This document shows positions 24,821 to 34,812 of a stretch of DNA of 64,000 nt, piece after piece. The DNA lies in the NCBI RefSeq assembly GCF_011030405.1, contig NZ_JAAJTJ010000014.1, positions 36,727 through 100,726 on the forward strand, given 5' to 3'. The position numbers were made by a program, and so were the translations under genes. This DNA is from Parapedobacter sp. SGR-10. Its GTDB lineage: Bacteria > Bacteroidota > Bacteroidia > Sphingobacteriales > Sphingobacteriaceae. The notes under the pieces are model-generated. The model made no database searches and was not told the DNA's origin. It saw nothing but the letters and a program-made list of their open reading frames with translations. Within the stretch, counting starts at the first letter, position 1. Every line of letters begins with the position of its first letter.

Positions 24821-27800
24821 ATGAAGAGAAGTAGTGCTATTACGAGGGGAGGATGGGTCAAAAACCGATTTCTACGGAAACTGTCCTCATCGTGTTTTGC
24901 CAAAGGGTACGGATATATGTCACTCAAACAGATGCAATGTCTTGTTTTGTTTGCATTGATCCATCTATTCATGTCCTCGGCTATACCGGCGCAGATCGTC
25001 ACGATCAAGCAAAAAAGCGTGACGTTAAAATCATTTATGGATTTTATCACGCAAAAGAGCAAGTATAGATTTATCTATACGGACAATGATCTGGTCTTGG
25101 CCAAACGAAAAGATCTATTCATTGAGAATACGGAAGTAGAAAAGGTGTTGGGCATTTACTTCAAAGATCAACCTTTAAACTACAAGATCGTAGATCGCAA
25201 TATTGTCATCAGTCCAAGAAGTACCAAACCTTCTGGGGCTACATCTTCAGGCACAAAACCTCCGACTGCATTAGCGCAGGCTTCTGTCCATGGAAAGGTA
25301 TTGTTGCAGTTGGGAGATAAGCAGGAGACGGGTGTAGGGGTTACCGTCACAGTAAAAGGGACGAATAGACGAGCTTTTACCAATGATCAAGGTAACTTTA
25401 CGATCAACGCCAAAACGGGTGATATACTTGTATTTACGTATTTGGGTTACAGTACACGGGAGGTGAAAGTCGCGTCGATATCAACAGCAATCAATATCAC
25501 GCTGCAGGAGGACGTTGTAGGGTTGGATGACGTTGTCGTCACCGGATACCAGGTACAGGAAAAAAGAACAATCACGGGCTCTATGTCCCAGATCAAAGCG
25601 GAAGATTTTGAGGGTATGCCTATACAGTCCTTTGACCAGGCTATGCAGGGTCGGATGGCGGGGGTTCTGGTACAAGGTGTATCCGGTGTACCCGGCGGCC
25701 CACTCAAAGTAGAAATCCGTGGACAAGGTTCCATCTCTGCCGGAACCAATCCATTGTATATCGTGGATGGAGTGGAGATCAACTCTGAAGACGCGGCCAC
25801 CAACATCAATGCTGCCAATCCACTATCTTTTTTGAATCCGGATGATATAGAATCCATAGAAGTCTTGAAAGATGCGGCGGCGGCCTCAATCTACGGTGCG
25901 CAGGCTGCCAATGGGGTGGTGTTGATCACGACCAAATCCGGCAAAGCGGGCAGTACCAAGTTCAGTGCGGAGTATTATACAGGTATGACTTCACCTATTC
26001 AATTGTTGCAGGTCATGAACACACAGCAGTATCTGACGGTACGGATGGAGGCTATGGCCAATTTCAACCCGGCCTGGTCACCCGAGAGAGTGCGTTCTGA
26101 GGTATTGGCCGAAAGCCAGTTGCCTGTGACGATGACAGATGCAGAGATTGCTGCTCTTCCATCTTATGATTGGCAGAACGAGGCTTACCAAAACGGGCAG
26201 GCACATAATGTGCTGATGACGATGTCTGGAGGAACGGAAAAGACAACTTTCCGTCTGTCGGGTTCGTACAATGCGACTGAAGGGAATGTCATCGGTAACA
26301 ATTTCAACCGTGGAACAATGAACCTACGGGTTAATCACGATATCAATCGGAAAATGAAATTACAGGCTACGAGTAATCTCAGCCATATCGTACAGAATGG
26401 TAGTTATCGTTCGTGGGGGTCTTATGCGTACCTGTCTTCTCCGCAGTTTACAGCACCTTACATGCTTCCGTTTCTACCTATCTACAACGAGGACGGAAGT
26501 TTCAATGCACCTGTAGAGCGGTTCCCAGGAGGATATCCATACAATGCGATACAGGTGACAGACGTGAATACGCAACAGTCTAGAACGGCGAATTTGCTGA
26601 CTAACTTGCGGTACACGTACGACATCACGAAGACATTAAAGTTTGAATCACGCTTGGGGCTGAACTATCGTATCTTGCGTACTGAATTTTATATAGACCC
26701 TCGTACACAGGAAGCTTATGCAAGACAGGGGTACAAATCATTTAGGGTACAGCCGTCGACGACTTTTACGACCTCACATACATTGGCTTACAATAAATCC
26801 ATTCGCAATACACACAATATCAATGCTTTGGTTGGTGCTGAGTTTAGGGATTATCAACTATATAGGGCTTCCGGTACATCCGAAGGCTTCCCTTCCTACC
26901 AGTTTAGATATCTATCCGCAGCCTCTACGATATTGGGCGCAGAAGAAACCTGGTTTGGCAATAGGCGCTTGGGCTTCTTCTCCCAGGCCAACTACAACTA
27001 TAAGAAAAAGCTGATGTTGAGCGGAGTACTTCGCTACGATGGATCCTCCAGATTTGGTGCAGACAATCGTTTCGGACTATTCCCCTCGGTATCTGCCGGC
27101 TGGGATATGGCACGTGAGCGGTTTGTCAGAAATATCAGCTGGTTACAGCAGTTGAAACTTAGGGCAAGTTACGGAGTGACCGGAAATAGTGAGATTCCTA
27201 ACTTTGCTTCGCTCTCTCTGTGGAATGGTTCGGGATCCTATGGTGGAGAACCCGGTACACGGACCACACAGATAGGTAACTCCGATCTGAGATGGGAAAA
27301 AAGTGTAACCTCCAATATAGGTGTTGATTTTTCTGCTTTCAGAAGGCGTTTGTATGGTAGTGTGGAGGTTTATAACAGAGAAAGTACAGATCTCTTACTC
27401 AATACACCATTACCCTTTACCAGCGGGTTTGCCAGTGTGTTCCGTAATACAGGAGCAGTGCGCAACCAAGGATTGGAGGTCGAACTGAATTCAGATATCA
27501 TTAAGAAAAGGGATTTCAAATGGACTTCTAGTTTCAATATTTCTTTTCAAAGGAATAAAGTCCTCAGACTGTATCGAGGGATCAGCGAAGATGCAGATGG
27601 TACCGATGAGGAAGAGTTTGAAGAAACAGAAGTTACCGTCATGCCAAACAATTCCGGGATTCGCGTCGGTTATCCGTTGCATACCAATTTTGTTGGGCAA
27701 TATGCCGGAGTCAATGCCGCAACAGGTAGACCCATGTGGTGGTTTGGCGAAGATAGGATCAGCTATGCCCCTGGATCACAAGGTTCTACAAGTTATACAC

Positions 27801-28333
27801 CATACGGTCGTGGCAATCGTCTCTCAGACTACTACGGTGGTTGGACCAATAAATTTACGTACAAACGATTGGAATTGAATGTGTTCTTCCAGTATGATAT
27901 GGGTAGGGAATTGTACAATAGTACAAACCTACGCCTATATAGGAACGGAGAGGCTGTTCATAATACTTCGTTGCGTGCTTATGAGCAACGTTGGTTGACC
28001 CCCGGTCAGGTTACGGCGTTTCCGAGACCGATCAACGGTGGGGTAGAGCCTCTGTCGATCAGTCATACATCAGCCTCTTCACGATTCCTCGAAGATGCAT
28101 CCTACATCCGTCTCAAGCAAGTGGGACTGAGCTACAAGTTTGCACCGAAAACGATCAGTGCATGGAAAATGAGCAGATTGGAAGTGTATGCACAGGCCGT
28201 CAATCTGTGGACACTTACCAAGTGGAGAGGGTACGATCCGGAGTTCTATATCGACGACTCGAATTTTGATTCGAATATCGGCCAGATCCCGATGTCCAAA
28301 GTCGTGACCATGGGAGTGAGGGTAGGATTTTAA
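24821..28333 (+). CDS. SusC/RagA-type TonB-dependent transporter with STN domain
   Basis: A 1170-residue outer-membrane importer. A long leader region and signal peptide end near residue 58 (MSSAIPAQ). Then come an STN (secretin/TonB N-terminal) domain at about 60-130 (FMDFITQKSKYRFIYTDNDL...LNYKIVDRNIVIS), a Ser/Thr/Pro/Ala linker, a carboxypeptidase-like domain at about 150-235, a SusC signature plug (VVVTGYQVQEKRTITGSMSQI; LYIVDGVEI; IESIEVLKDAAAASIYGAQAANGVVLITTKSG) and the barrel to the end. The STN domain means it senses substrate and signals to FecR. With SusD it imports oligomeric substrate. An alternative start near residue 31 (GYGYMSLKQMQCLV) would give a more normal signal peptide. 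Confidence 0.95.
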   Translation: MKRSSAITRGGWVKNRFLRKLSSSCFAKGYGYMSLKQMQCLVLFALIHLFMSSAIPAQIVTIKQKSVTLKSFMDFITQKSKYRFIYTDNDLVLAKRKDLFIENTEVEKVLGIYFKDQPLNYKIVDRNIVISPRSTKPSGATSSGTKPPTALAQASVHGKVLLQLGDKQETGVGVTVTVKGTNRRAFTNDQGNFTINAKTGDILVFTYLGYSTREVKVASISTAINITLQEDVVGLDDVVVTGYQVQEKRTITGSMSQIKAEDFEGMPIQSFDQAMQGRMAGVLVQGVSGVPGGPLKVEIRGQGSISAGTNPLYIVDGVEINSEDAATNINAANPLSFLNPDDIESIEVLKDAAAASIYGAQAANGVVLITTKSGKAGSTKFSAEYYTGMTSPIQLLQVMNTQQYLTVRMEAMANFNPAWSPERVRSEVLAESQLPVTMTDAEIAALPSYDWQNEAYQNGQAHNVLMTMSGGTEKTTFRLSGSYNATEGNVIGNNFNRGTMNLRVNHDINRKMKLQATSNLSHIVQNGSYRSWGSYAYLSSPQFTAPYMLPFLPIYNEDGSFNAPVERFPGGYPYNAIQVTDVNTQQSRTANLLTNLRYTYDITKTLKFESRLGLNYRILRTEFYIDPRTQEAYARQGYKSFRVQPSTTFTTSHTLAYNKSIRNTHNINALVGAEFRDYQLYRASGTSEGFPSYQFRYLSAASTILGAEETWFGNRRLGFFSQANYNYKKKLMLSGVLRYDGSSRFGADNRFGLFPSVSAGWDMARERFVRNISWLQQLKLRASYGVTGNSEIPNFASLSLWNGSGSYGGEPGTRTTQIGNSDLRWEKSVTSNIGVDFSAFRRRLYGSVEVYNRESTDLLLNTPLPFTSGFASVFRNTGAVRNQGLEVELNSDIIKKRDFKWTSSFNISFQRNKVLRLYRGISEDADGTDEEEFEETEVTVMPNNSGIRVGYPLHTNFVGQYAGVNAATGRPMWWFGEDRISYAPGSQGSTSYTPYGRGNRLSDYYGGWTNKFTYKRLELNVFFQYDMGRELYNSTNLRLYRNGEAVHNTSLRAYEQRWLTPGQVTAFPRPINGGVEPLSISHTSASSRFLEDASYIRLKQVGLSYKFAPKTISAWKMSRLEVYAQAVNLWTLTKWRGYDPEFYIDDSNFDSNIGQIPMSKVVTMGVRVGF

Positions 28334-28354
28334 TGAAACAAGATTAAGATAGAA

Positions 28355-29791
28355 ATGAAAAAGATTACATATATATTGGGTGTTTGGATAGCGGTCAGCA
28401 TCTTGACCAGTTCTTGTTCAAAACTTCTTGATGTGAAACCGGTAGACGCGATCGATGCCGCGACGAGTCTGGTCGAAGAGCAGGATTTTAATACAGCTAC
28501 GGTAGGATGTTATTCCTACCTGCGGGAGACGCCTCTTTACGGAAGGCAACTGATTGTGTACCCCGAACTGTTGGGCAACAATGCCCATCATCCCGGCCAT
28601 GTGACCAACTTACTTACTTTGTCCAGAAATGCACGTGGGCAGCACATGAGTCCGTGGCAGCGGGCTTATGAAGCCATAGCGCAGATCAATATCGTGCTGG
28701 ATCAATTGCCTAACTTTAAAGGAACTGAGAAGAGCCGTAAAGGAATCAGAGGTCAACTGTTGTTTTTGAGAGCACTGTATTACCATATCGTGGGCAAAGT
28801 GTACAGCTACGAGCCCGGCCATACGGTGAGTGCCTCACGCAATAGAGGTACGGTTCCTTTACACACAAAAGCTGTTTACAGTTATACGGGTAGTCAAAAT
28901 CTGGGCCGTGCCACGCAGGCAGAGTTTTATGCATTTCTGTACTCGGAGCTAGAGGAAGCTTATACCTTGCTGGTGGAGGCAGAATATAACCGAGCACCTT
29001 TCTTTGCTTCGCCGGCCGCCGTAGCCGCACTGTTTTCACGGGTATGCCTGTACAACGGTGATTGGGAGAATACCGTGAAATGGTCCACTATTGCCATCGA
29101 GTCCGGTGTGGGCAGATTGTCGACCAATGCGACCTATGTAGCGGATTGGAGAGCGGCATCGCATCCCGAATCTCTCTTTGAGGTCGAGTTTAGGATAGAT
29201 CAGAATGTCGGGGTCAACTATGCGCCCCGTGCGGATTTTACGAATAGGGTAGATTTGGAAACTACAGCACCCAATGGCCGTGGTATCGGGCGTGTCTCGA
29301 ACGATCTGATGGCATTGTTTTCATCGGAAGGGGATAATGATGTTCGCAAGCAGTTGATTATGAAAGGTCTGGGTACCCGTTCCAACGATGACCAAATGAC
29401 CAAGTTCCTGAGCCGCGGTGGGACGCCTAACCTGGACAATATCCCTGTGGTACGGCTCTCGGAAATGTATCTCAATAGGGCAGAAGCATATGCACAGATA
29501 GACGGAGAAGAAACTGCAGCTATAGCAGATCTCAATCTCATTCGTACCCGGGCAGGATTGGCCAATGCTGTAGGTCTGGAAGGAGATGCGTTGATCGATG
29601 AAATACTCAAGCAGAGAAGGTTGGAACTGTGTTTTGAAGGACACAATTGGTTTGACTATAAAAGACGGGGCCAAAATATTGTTAAACCCGATGGTACGAC
29701 ACTGAACTTTACGGATTATCGGATATTGTCCCGTATCCCGTGGAGAGATGTGAGAGCTGCTTCTCTGATGAGACAAAACTATAATTACTAA
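28355..29791 (+). CDS. SusD/RagB-type surface lipoprotein
   Basis: A 478-residue lipoprotein with lipobox SSCSKLLDVKP (Cys21). It forms the substrate-binding lid of the SusC transporter encoded 21 bases upstream. SusD landmarks are visible: helical TPR-like segments MSPWQRAYEAIAQINIVLDQLP and KGIRGQLLFLRALYYHIVGKVY, and the C-terminal block NIPVVRLSEMYLNRAEAYAQI, ADLNLIRTRAGLA, ILKQRRLELCFEGHNWFDYKRRGQNI. Ligand is unknown; locus content points to a peptide or polyamide rather than a glycan. Confidence 0.95.
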   Translation: MKKITYILGVWIAVSILTSSCSKLLDVKPVDAIDAATSLVEEQDFNTATVGCYSYLRETPLYGRQLIVYPELLGNNAHHPGHVTNLLTLSRNARGQHMSPWQRAYEAIAQINIVLDQLPNFKGTEKSRKGIRGQLLFLRALYYHIVGKVYSYEPGHTVSASRNRGTVPLHTKAVYSYTGSQNLGRATQAEFYAFLYSELEEAYTLLVEAEYNRAPFFASPAAVAALFSRVCLYNGDWENTVKWSTIAIESGVGRLSTNATYVADWRAASHPESLFEVEFRIDQNVGVNYAPRADFTNRVDLETTAPNGRGIGRVSNDLMALFSSEGDNDVRKQLIMKGLGTRSNDDQMTKFLSRGGTPNLDNIPVVRLSEMYLNRAEAYAQIDGEETAAIADLNLIRTRAGLANAVGLEGDALIDEILKQRRLELCFEGHNWFDYKRRGQNIVKPDGTTLNFTDYRILSRIPWRDVRAASLMRQNYNY

Positions 29792-29792
29792 A

Positions 29793-31430
29793 ATGAAAAG
29801 AAATAGTCGAGATATGAAAAGGTTGATGATATACACCATCTGCGCCCTGACAACCTTATTGACGGGGTGCTTCAAGGACTACGAAGAGCGGTATCTCTTT
29901 TCGGAGAACCGCATTGAATTTGAAGATGCGGTAACCAATGGCAATACTAGCGGTAAGACCTTTCCGATATTGGGTCCCATTCCGGCAGAAACAGGAAAAT
30001 ACAAATTTAGGGTCAATATGACAGGTGCACATTCGGATCAGGATAGGATTATACCCTTTCGGATCGTACCGGAGGAAACGACAGCCGTTGAAGGTAGAGA
30101 TTATGCTTTTCCACATGGGAGAGACTTCGTTATTCCTGCCAACAGTAGTTTTGGTTATATCGAAGTGGAGCTTTTGCCTGATGGAAGCGGGATGCCGACT
30201 TTGGTCCTAGAGCTATTACCCAGAGATGATATGAAAGTGTTGGATCGCTATCATAAGATAGGGCTTCGGTTTCTATACCAATTGACAAAACCCGATCCGG
30301 ACAAGATACAGCATATCAATGATATCATATCATATTCGGATTTCCTGATCGGTGCCCATAGCAATCAGAATATTGGGAATTTTGTGGACTTCAATACCCT
30401 CAATGTGTATGTACGTGCTGGGGCAGAGGTCAACTCGCAACACATTGACGTTGGATTGATGAACGGATCCACAACAGGTATGAACTTTTTGATGCCGGGC
30501 TCTACGGCCTGGAGTTCTTGGTCAGGTTGGGGAACTATCCCGGCGACATGGCCGCACTTGAATACGGGAGAAATCATGCGTGTCATTGATCCGGATCAAG
30601 GGGAACTCGATATGTTCCAAAATGCCAGCAGTGTAGCCGATCTACTGGCTATCCATGGCTATTTTTCGGCAACACTCTCCACGCGCCCAGGGTACAATGC
30701 GACCAACGATGGTCCGGCGATGCGGATCAGGCATCTCACACCGGGTCAGCTGGTCATAGTGTATTCGGCCGACCGGAAGAATGTGACTGTGATGCGGATA
30801 AAAAGTACTGTTCCGGCCAATACGGGAGAGATCGTGGTCGATGTCAAGACCGGTCAGTTTGATCCCGATAATAGAATCAAGACGGATCTTTTGACCCTTG
30901 AGGAATTGAATACAACGCGTCCGAACGGATTGGTGGATCTGGCAGGTATTAATAGCTACGGTTTTGACAACGCACAGACGACTATGGAAAGGACAAGTAC
31001 TGATTTTGCGTATTTGTGGAGCTCGTCATCAAATGCGAATTTCATAGCTATGAATAATACAGGCTTTAGTGGTTGGGCTAGTATCAACAATATTGTTACC
31101 ACATGGTCTACAGCCGAACGTAATCCGGGCACATTTGTCCAACTGTCCAATCCTACAGCGGCAGAAATACTCACTGCGGCGAGGATCACGAACAGAGCAC
31201 AACTGATCGATGCCTATAATCAAGCAGAGGCAGATGTGGCATCCCGACCCGGCTATAATGCGACCAACGATGGTCCGTCGAGCCGTGTTCGGGAAATAAA
31301 AGCAGGTAGTGTTATCTATTTCAAGTCCGGCAGTTCGGGGCGGGATCTGTATTCGGTGATGATCGTGAGAAGCTTGAATACAGCTTCTCCCAGAAGAATG
31401 GAGTTATTAATCAAAAGTGATCTGAACTAA
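29793..31430 (+). CDS. Lipoprotein: DUF4843-like domain plus two novel repeat domains
   Basis: 545 residues (538 if the ATG at 29814 is used), starting one base after the SusD stop. Lipobox LLTGCFKDYEE. Residues about 33-165 look like a DUF4843-type SusE-position domain (VNMTGAHSDQDRIIPFRIV; ETTAVEGRDYAF; FVIPANSSFGYIEVELLP). Two copies of an unfamiliar domain follow, at about 195-360 and 378-545. Each carries the motif PGYNATNDGP (299-308 and 486-495), then R-x-R, a Gly-x-V/L step and a C-terminal strand. A 20-base stretch around the motif is identical in both copies (30696-30715 and 31257-31276), suggesting recent duplication. It is probably a surface ligand-binding protein analogous to SusE. 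Binding is inference. Confidence 0.7.
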   Translation: MKRNSRDMKRLMIYTICALTTLLTGCFKDYEERYLFSENRIEFEDAVTNGNTSGKTFPILGPIPAETGKYKFRVNMTGAHSDQDRIIPFRIVPEETTAVEGRDYAFPHGRDFVIPANSSFGYIEVELLPDGSGMPTLVLELLPRDDMKVLDRYHKIGLRFLYQLTKPDPDKIQHINDIISYSDFLIGAHSNQNIGNFVDFNTLNVYVRAGAEVNSQHIDVGLMNGSTTGMNFLMPGSTAWSSWSGWGTIPATWPHLNTGEIMRVIDPDQGELDMFQNASSVADLLAIHGYFSATLSTRPGYNATNDGPAMRIRHLTPGQLVIVYSADRKNVTVMRIKSTVPANTGEIVVDVKTGQFDPDNRIKTDLLTLEELNTTRPNGLVDLAGINSYGFDNAQTTMERTSTDFAYLWSSSSNANFIAMNNTGFSGWASINNIVTTWSTAERNPGTFVQLSNPTAAEILTAARITNRAQLIDAYNQAEADVASRPGYNATNDGPSSRVREIKAGSVIYFKSGSSGRDLYSVMIVRSLNTASPRRMELLIKSDLN

Positions 31431-31432
31431 CG

Positions 31433-33151
31433 ATGAGAAAGAATCTAAATAAAATAGGTACAGCTTTAATGCTCTTATTGGCGTTTGGCTGTAAGCAGGA
31501 GATGTTTATAGACGACTTAGGATCTTTTGATCCCAATTCAAACCTACCCCTGTATGAAGTACAGCTTTCACGTCCCGGAAACGAGGATGGAGAAGTGTAC
31601 CTGGATATCAGCACCGGGGCAGTGTACAACTATGCGGATGCCGTGGAGCAGCCCGAAAAAATAGATATCATCATGCAGTGGAGCGCAACCACGTCCTCGA
31701 ATATCGTGGCCCCATGGGATATTGAGCATCTCGAAGAATGGGAGAGAGGTGCACGGATCAACGAAGAATGGTTTGTCAAGAACGAGACCCGTTTCATTCG
31801 CTTGAAATCTGCTACAGCGGGCCATGAGCTATATGATGGTATCAAGAGTAAGGAGGATATACAACCTGCCTATGAGACGCTCAAGACCTTGGTAGAGAAT
31901 CAGAGCAATTACGATCCCGAAGTGGATGGCGAAGGTACGGCAATAAGCGACCTTGCCGTGGGTGATATTGTCGGTGTACGTACAGCCAAAAATGTGTACG
32001 CGCTGGCTAAAGTACAGGATTTGTCGACCGGTAATACCGGCAACTTGCGGATCAGTTTTAAGATAGACAATAGTAAGGAGGCCAAAGTAGATCCATTGCC
32101 TGCTTCGGAGCGTAGAGAGCATTTTGACTTCACGACGGACGAGCTATCGGTCTTAGGGGGAGCAAACTTGTTTGATTTGGCTATAGGTACACAGCACACC
32201 GTGACCGAAGGTTATTACAGCCAACATCTGACGGATGCAGCTTTTTATCTAGATGGTAATGGGGTTACTGTATCTTCGATGAGCCGTCCCTTGCCTTTGC
32301 TTGGAGAGGATGTACTGGAGGTGGAAAGCGATTGGGAGCAGCGCAACGAGACCCAGTTTATCCGTGTGAAGGCATCGGCCGAAGCCACCTCGCTGTTCAA
32401 CAGAAGCTATACCAATAGCCTCATACGTGAAGCCTTTGCAAAAGGAGAAGCTATCGTGGGCGCGTACGAGGATTATGACCCGCAAACCTATGGTCCTGCA
32501 TTGTCTGTCAGTGGCCTTGAACCGGGAGATGTGGTGCTGTATCATGTGGTCTCCAGGAATGTGTACGGTGTCATACTGATTACAGATGTGGGAGCTGATT
32601 ATGTAGACGGACGTGTCAGAGCGGCTGCTTATGGTAAGACCGATCCGCCAGCGCCGATATTAAAGGAATTTACTTCAGAAGGCAGTACTTCAGGAGCGGC
32701 TTATGTAGACTTTAAAAACCAAGTTGTGTATAAAACTGAAGCCGAAGGAAAAGAGCATTGCGCAGATATTGATATTGTGGCAGTAAGGGGAAGTAGTTCT
32801 TATCAGAATTTCTACCCATTGGACAATGCTTCGGCTCTTGGTGCTTGGTCAGGTGCCTGGCGGGATAGAGTGGCCACTTGGCCTGTGCGAAATGCTTCTG
32901 ACATATATAGTTTGGGAAGCGCTTCCGGAGCTTGGGAACTGTACCACAACTTAAGTGAAGACGAGACCATGTGGGATGTCTTTCAGACAGCTACGTCAGG
33001 AGTCTCTTCTACGCAGCGTTTGTATCCCATACAACCAAAGGAAGTTATTTTCATTCATAGCAAGGATAGAAATTTGCTGATAGCTGTAAAAGCACTCAAA
33101 ACCAGTACAGATGCTGTTGGGGTATATCGCTATAAAGTCATTGAATTGTAG
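31433..33151 (+). CDS. Surface lipoprotein made of three copies of the same novel domain
   Basis: A 572-residue lipoprotein with lipobox LLAFGCKQEM. Three tandem modules at about residues 53-213, 245-402 and 421-572 share a consensus. They open with a beta-strand GxVYLDISTGxVYN / GAAYVDFKNQVVYK, then an Ile-Asp-Ile strand, a W/E-rich stretch ending NETRFIRLK / NETQFIRVK, a Gly-Pro or Gly-Thr turn, L-x-x-GDVV(L/G)-(Y/V) and RNVYGVILITDV. The same module occurs in the genes on both sides. I do not recognise it as a named family. Placement immediately after SusCD and the two-base gap to the preceding gene argue for a SusF-like role with multiple binding sites. Confidence 0.7.
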   Translation: MRKNLNKIGTALMLLLAFGCKQEMFIDDLGSFDPNSNLPLYEVQLSRPGNEDGEVYLDISTGAVYNYADAVEQPEKIDIIMQWSATTSSNIVAPWDIEHLEEWERGARINEEWFVKNETRFIRLKSATAGHELYDGIKSKEDIQPAYETLKTLVENQSNYDPEVDGEGTAISDLAVGDIVGVRTAKNVYALAKVQDLSTGNTGNLRISFKIDNSKEAKVDPLPASERREHFDFTTDELSVLGGANLFDLAIGTQHTVTEGYYSQHLTDAAFYLDGNGVTVSSMSRPLPLLGEDVLEVESDWEQRNETQFIRVKASAEATSLFNRSYTNSLIREAFAKGEAIVGAYEDYDPQTYGPALSVSGLEPGDVVLYHVVSRNVYGVILITDVGADYVDGRVRAAAYGKTDPPAPILKEFTSEGSTSGAAYVDFKNQVVYKTEAEGKEHCADIDIVAVRGSSSYQNFYPLDNASALGAWSGAWRDRVATWPVRNASDIYSLGSASGAWELYHNLSEDETMWDVFQTATSGVSSTQRLYPIQPKEVIFIHSKDRNLLIAVKALKTSTDAVGVYRYKVIEL

Positions 33152-33208
33152 GCAGAGGACAGTTGAAAAATAAGAATAGTAAAGAATAAAAACCAAATAT
33201 ATATTATC

Positions 33209-33826
33209 ATGATCAAGAGAATTTTAAGTGTTGTATTAATAACGGTTTTTTCGGTAGGACTTGTGTTGGCACAGGATAATAATAAAGTCAAGAAGTATTT
33301 TCTACCGATAGGAGGCCATAACCAGACAGCCGAATATGGCTCATTGATAGATCTTAAGGACGGTAAGACCTATAAGGTAGCCGAGGCGTCCGGACGTCAA
33401 GGCGATATCGACCTGTTGTATGCGTTTGGAAAGACAACTCTGGCCAATCTGATGACACCAAATAGCAGCTCCCTCAAGCAATTCGGCCCAAACTATAAAA
33501 ATAAGGTTGATGGAGAGTGGGAAACCAAAAACAGAGGTATGATGGTGGCTATTAAATCGGACAAAGCAAACAAAAAAATCTTTAAGAAGATAAAGAAGAA
33601 TGCCGATATCAAAAAACTGTACACTGAAACGGCAAAATCGGTAAAGAGTCTTCCAGATTATAAAGAATTGAGACATGGTCCGGCACGCCGTCTTACACAC
33701 TTGGAAGAAGGAGATTTAGTTCTATTCAGGAGCCAAAGCAGACAGTTCTATGCTATAGGCTATGTGTCGTCCATCAAAGATGGGGTTAAGGGTGTCATCG
33801 AAATAGATTTTAAGGTAACACAGTAG
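33209..33826 (+). CDS. Secreted single-domain version of the novel repeat module
   Basis: 205 residues with a Sec signal (residues 1-21, VGLVLAQ) and no lipobox. The mature part (about 43-205) is one copy of the module found in the two preceding lipoproteins: SLIDLKDGKTYKV, GDIDLLYAFG, then WETKNRGMMVAIK, and the C-terminal signature HGPARRLTHLEEGDLVLFRS followed by RQFYAIGYV and IEIDFKVTQ. Being soluble, it could act as a periplasmic binding protein for the same ligand. A hairpin with weak terminator character follows at 33841. Confidence 0.65.
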   Translation: MIKRILSVVLITVFSVGLVLAQDNNKVKKYFLPIGGHNQTAEYGSLIDLKDGKTYKVAEASGRQGDIDLLYAFGKTTLANLMTPNSSSLKQFGPNYKNKVDGEWETKNRGMMVAIKSDKANKKIFKKIKKNADIKKLYTETAKSVKSLPDYKELRHGPARRLTHLEEGDLVLFRSQSRQFYAIGYVSSIKDGVKGVIEIDFKVTQ

Positions 33827-33840
33827 GTTCTCGGATATAA

Positions 33841-33873
33841 CTTTTCCAAAGTTCAAAACTTTGGAAAAGATTT
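33841..33873 (+). terminator. Hairpin between binding-protein genes and hydrolase genes
   Basis: Stem CTTTTCCAAAGTT (33841-33853) / AACTTTGGAAAAG (33857-33869) with a CAA loop followed by ATTTTAAG. The T-run is poor, so it may be a partial terminator or mRNA-stabilising hairpin that lowers expression of the downstream hydrolases relative to SusCD. Confidence 0.5.
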
Positions 33874-33891
33874 TAAGACTATAAAAAAAAC

Positions 33892-34812
33892 ATGAAAAAA
33901 CTATCATCATTACTCTATCTGGTCTTTTTTCTGGTATGGGGATCGGCAACTGCACAGGTAGTCGGTATCCAAGAACTGGCTAAATACAAGTCCGGAGATA
34001 CCCTCGAAGATAAGGAAGGATGGGTAGAAGTTATCAAGGGGGATATGCCTTTGGTGCTGAGTGTTCCGCATGGAGGGACGTTCAAAGATGAACGTATCCC
34101 GGACAGGGATTGTCCCGAGTTTGGTCGGGTGGTTAAAGGTATCGATCGAAATACCAAAGAGCTGGCCATGGCTATGCAGGAGCATTTTTACCAAAAATAC
34201 AAGAAGAGACCGTATATGGTTATTGCCAATCTTTCCCGTTTCAAAGTAGACCAGAATAGGGAGATACAGTTGGCTACCTGCAATGATGCACTTGGCATCA
34301 AAGCCTGGAACAATTACCACGATGCGGTGACGGCCGTGATAGCTGATGCCCGACAACATGGTAAGATCTTTTTCATCGATGTACATGGTCATGGTCACAA
34401 GGTGCAGCGCCTGGAGCTGGGTTACAGCTTGACGGCCAAGCAGCTGGCATGGGCGTATAACCGCAAGAATACCCCCAAAATGCCACCGACTTCGTCTGTG
34501 GCCAACTATCTGTCGGCGGGTGGCAAGAGGGATTTTCACGATATGCTGTTCGGTGAGTATGCCTTTGGTACATTGTTGGAAAAGAATGGCGTACGTGCTA
34601 CACCGTCCATGCAGGATCCACATCCGCAGGAGGGGGAAGCTTTTTTTGCAGGAGGACATATTACCAGGAAATTTACAGCCAAAGATTTTCCGGAAGTCTT
34701 TGGAGTTCAGATCGAATTCCATTTTAGAGGAATACGCGATACGGACGAGAACAGAAAGAAATTTGCGGAAACCTTTGCAAAAACATATTGGGAATTTATT
34801 GAGCATATATAA
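33892..34812 (+). CDS. Exported N-formylglutamate-amidohydrolase-like metalloenzyme (1 of 4)
   Basis: 306 residues with Sec signal (residues 1-21). The fold is the FGase branch of the M14-like zinc hydrolases: SVPHGG with His60, IPDRDCP, the signature SRFKVDQNREI (Ser115-Arg116...Asp120-x-Asn122-Arg123) and IDVHGHGH (Asp163, His165-169) as further metal ligands or acid/base. Classical N-formylglutamate amidohydrolases are cytoplasmic; export is unusual and suggests attack on an external amide. Poly-gamma-glutamate hydrolases belong to the same superfamily. It overlaps the next paralogue by one base (TAATG), so the two are translationally coupled. Confidence 0.8.
   Translation: MKKLSSLLYLVFFLVWGSATAQVVGIQELAKYKSGDTLEDKEGWVEVIKGDMPLVLSVPHGGTFKDERIPDRDCPEFGRVVKGIDRNTKELAMAMQEHFYQKYKKRPYMVIANLSRFKVDQNREIQLATCNDALGIKAWNNYHDAVTAVIADARQHGKIFFIDVHGHGHKVQRLELGYSLTAKQLAWAYNRKNTPKMPPTSSVANYLSAGGKRDFHDMLFGEYAFGTLLEKNGVRATPSMQDPHPQEGEAFFAGGHITRKFTAKDFPEVFGVQIEFHFRGIRDTDENRKKFAETFAKTYWEFIEHI

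Noticed and set aside
34812..34812. Possible frameshift between the first two FGase-like genes
   Set aside because: The one-base TAATG overlap is ordinary translational coupling; both proteins are complete with their own export signals.
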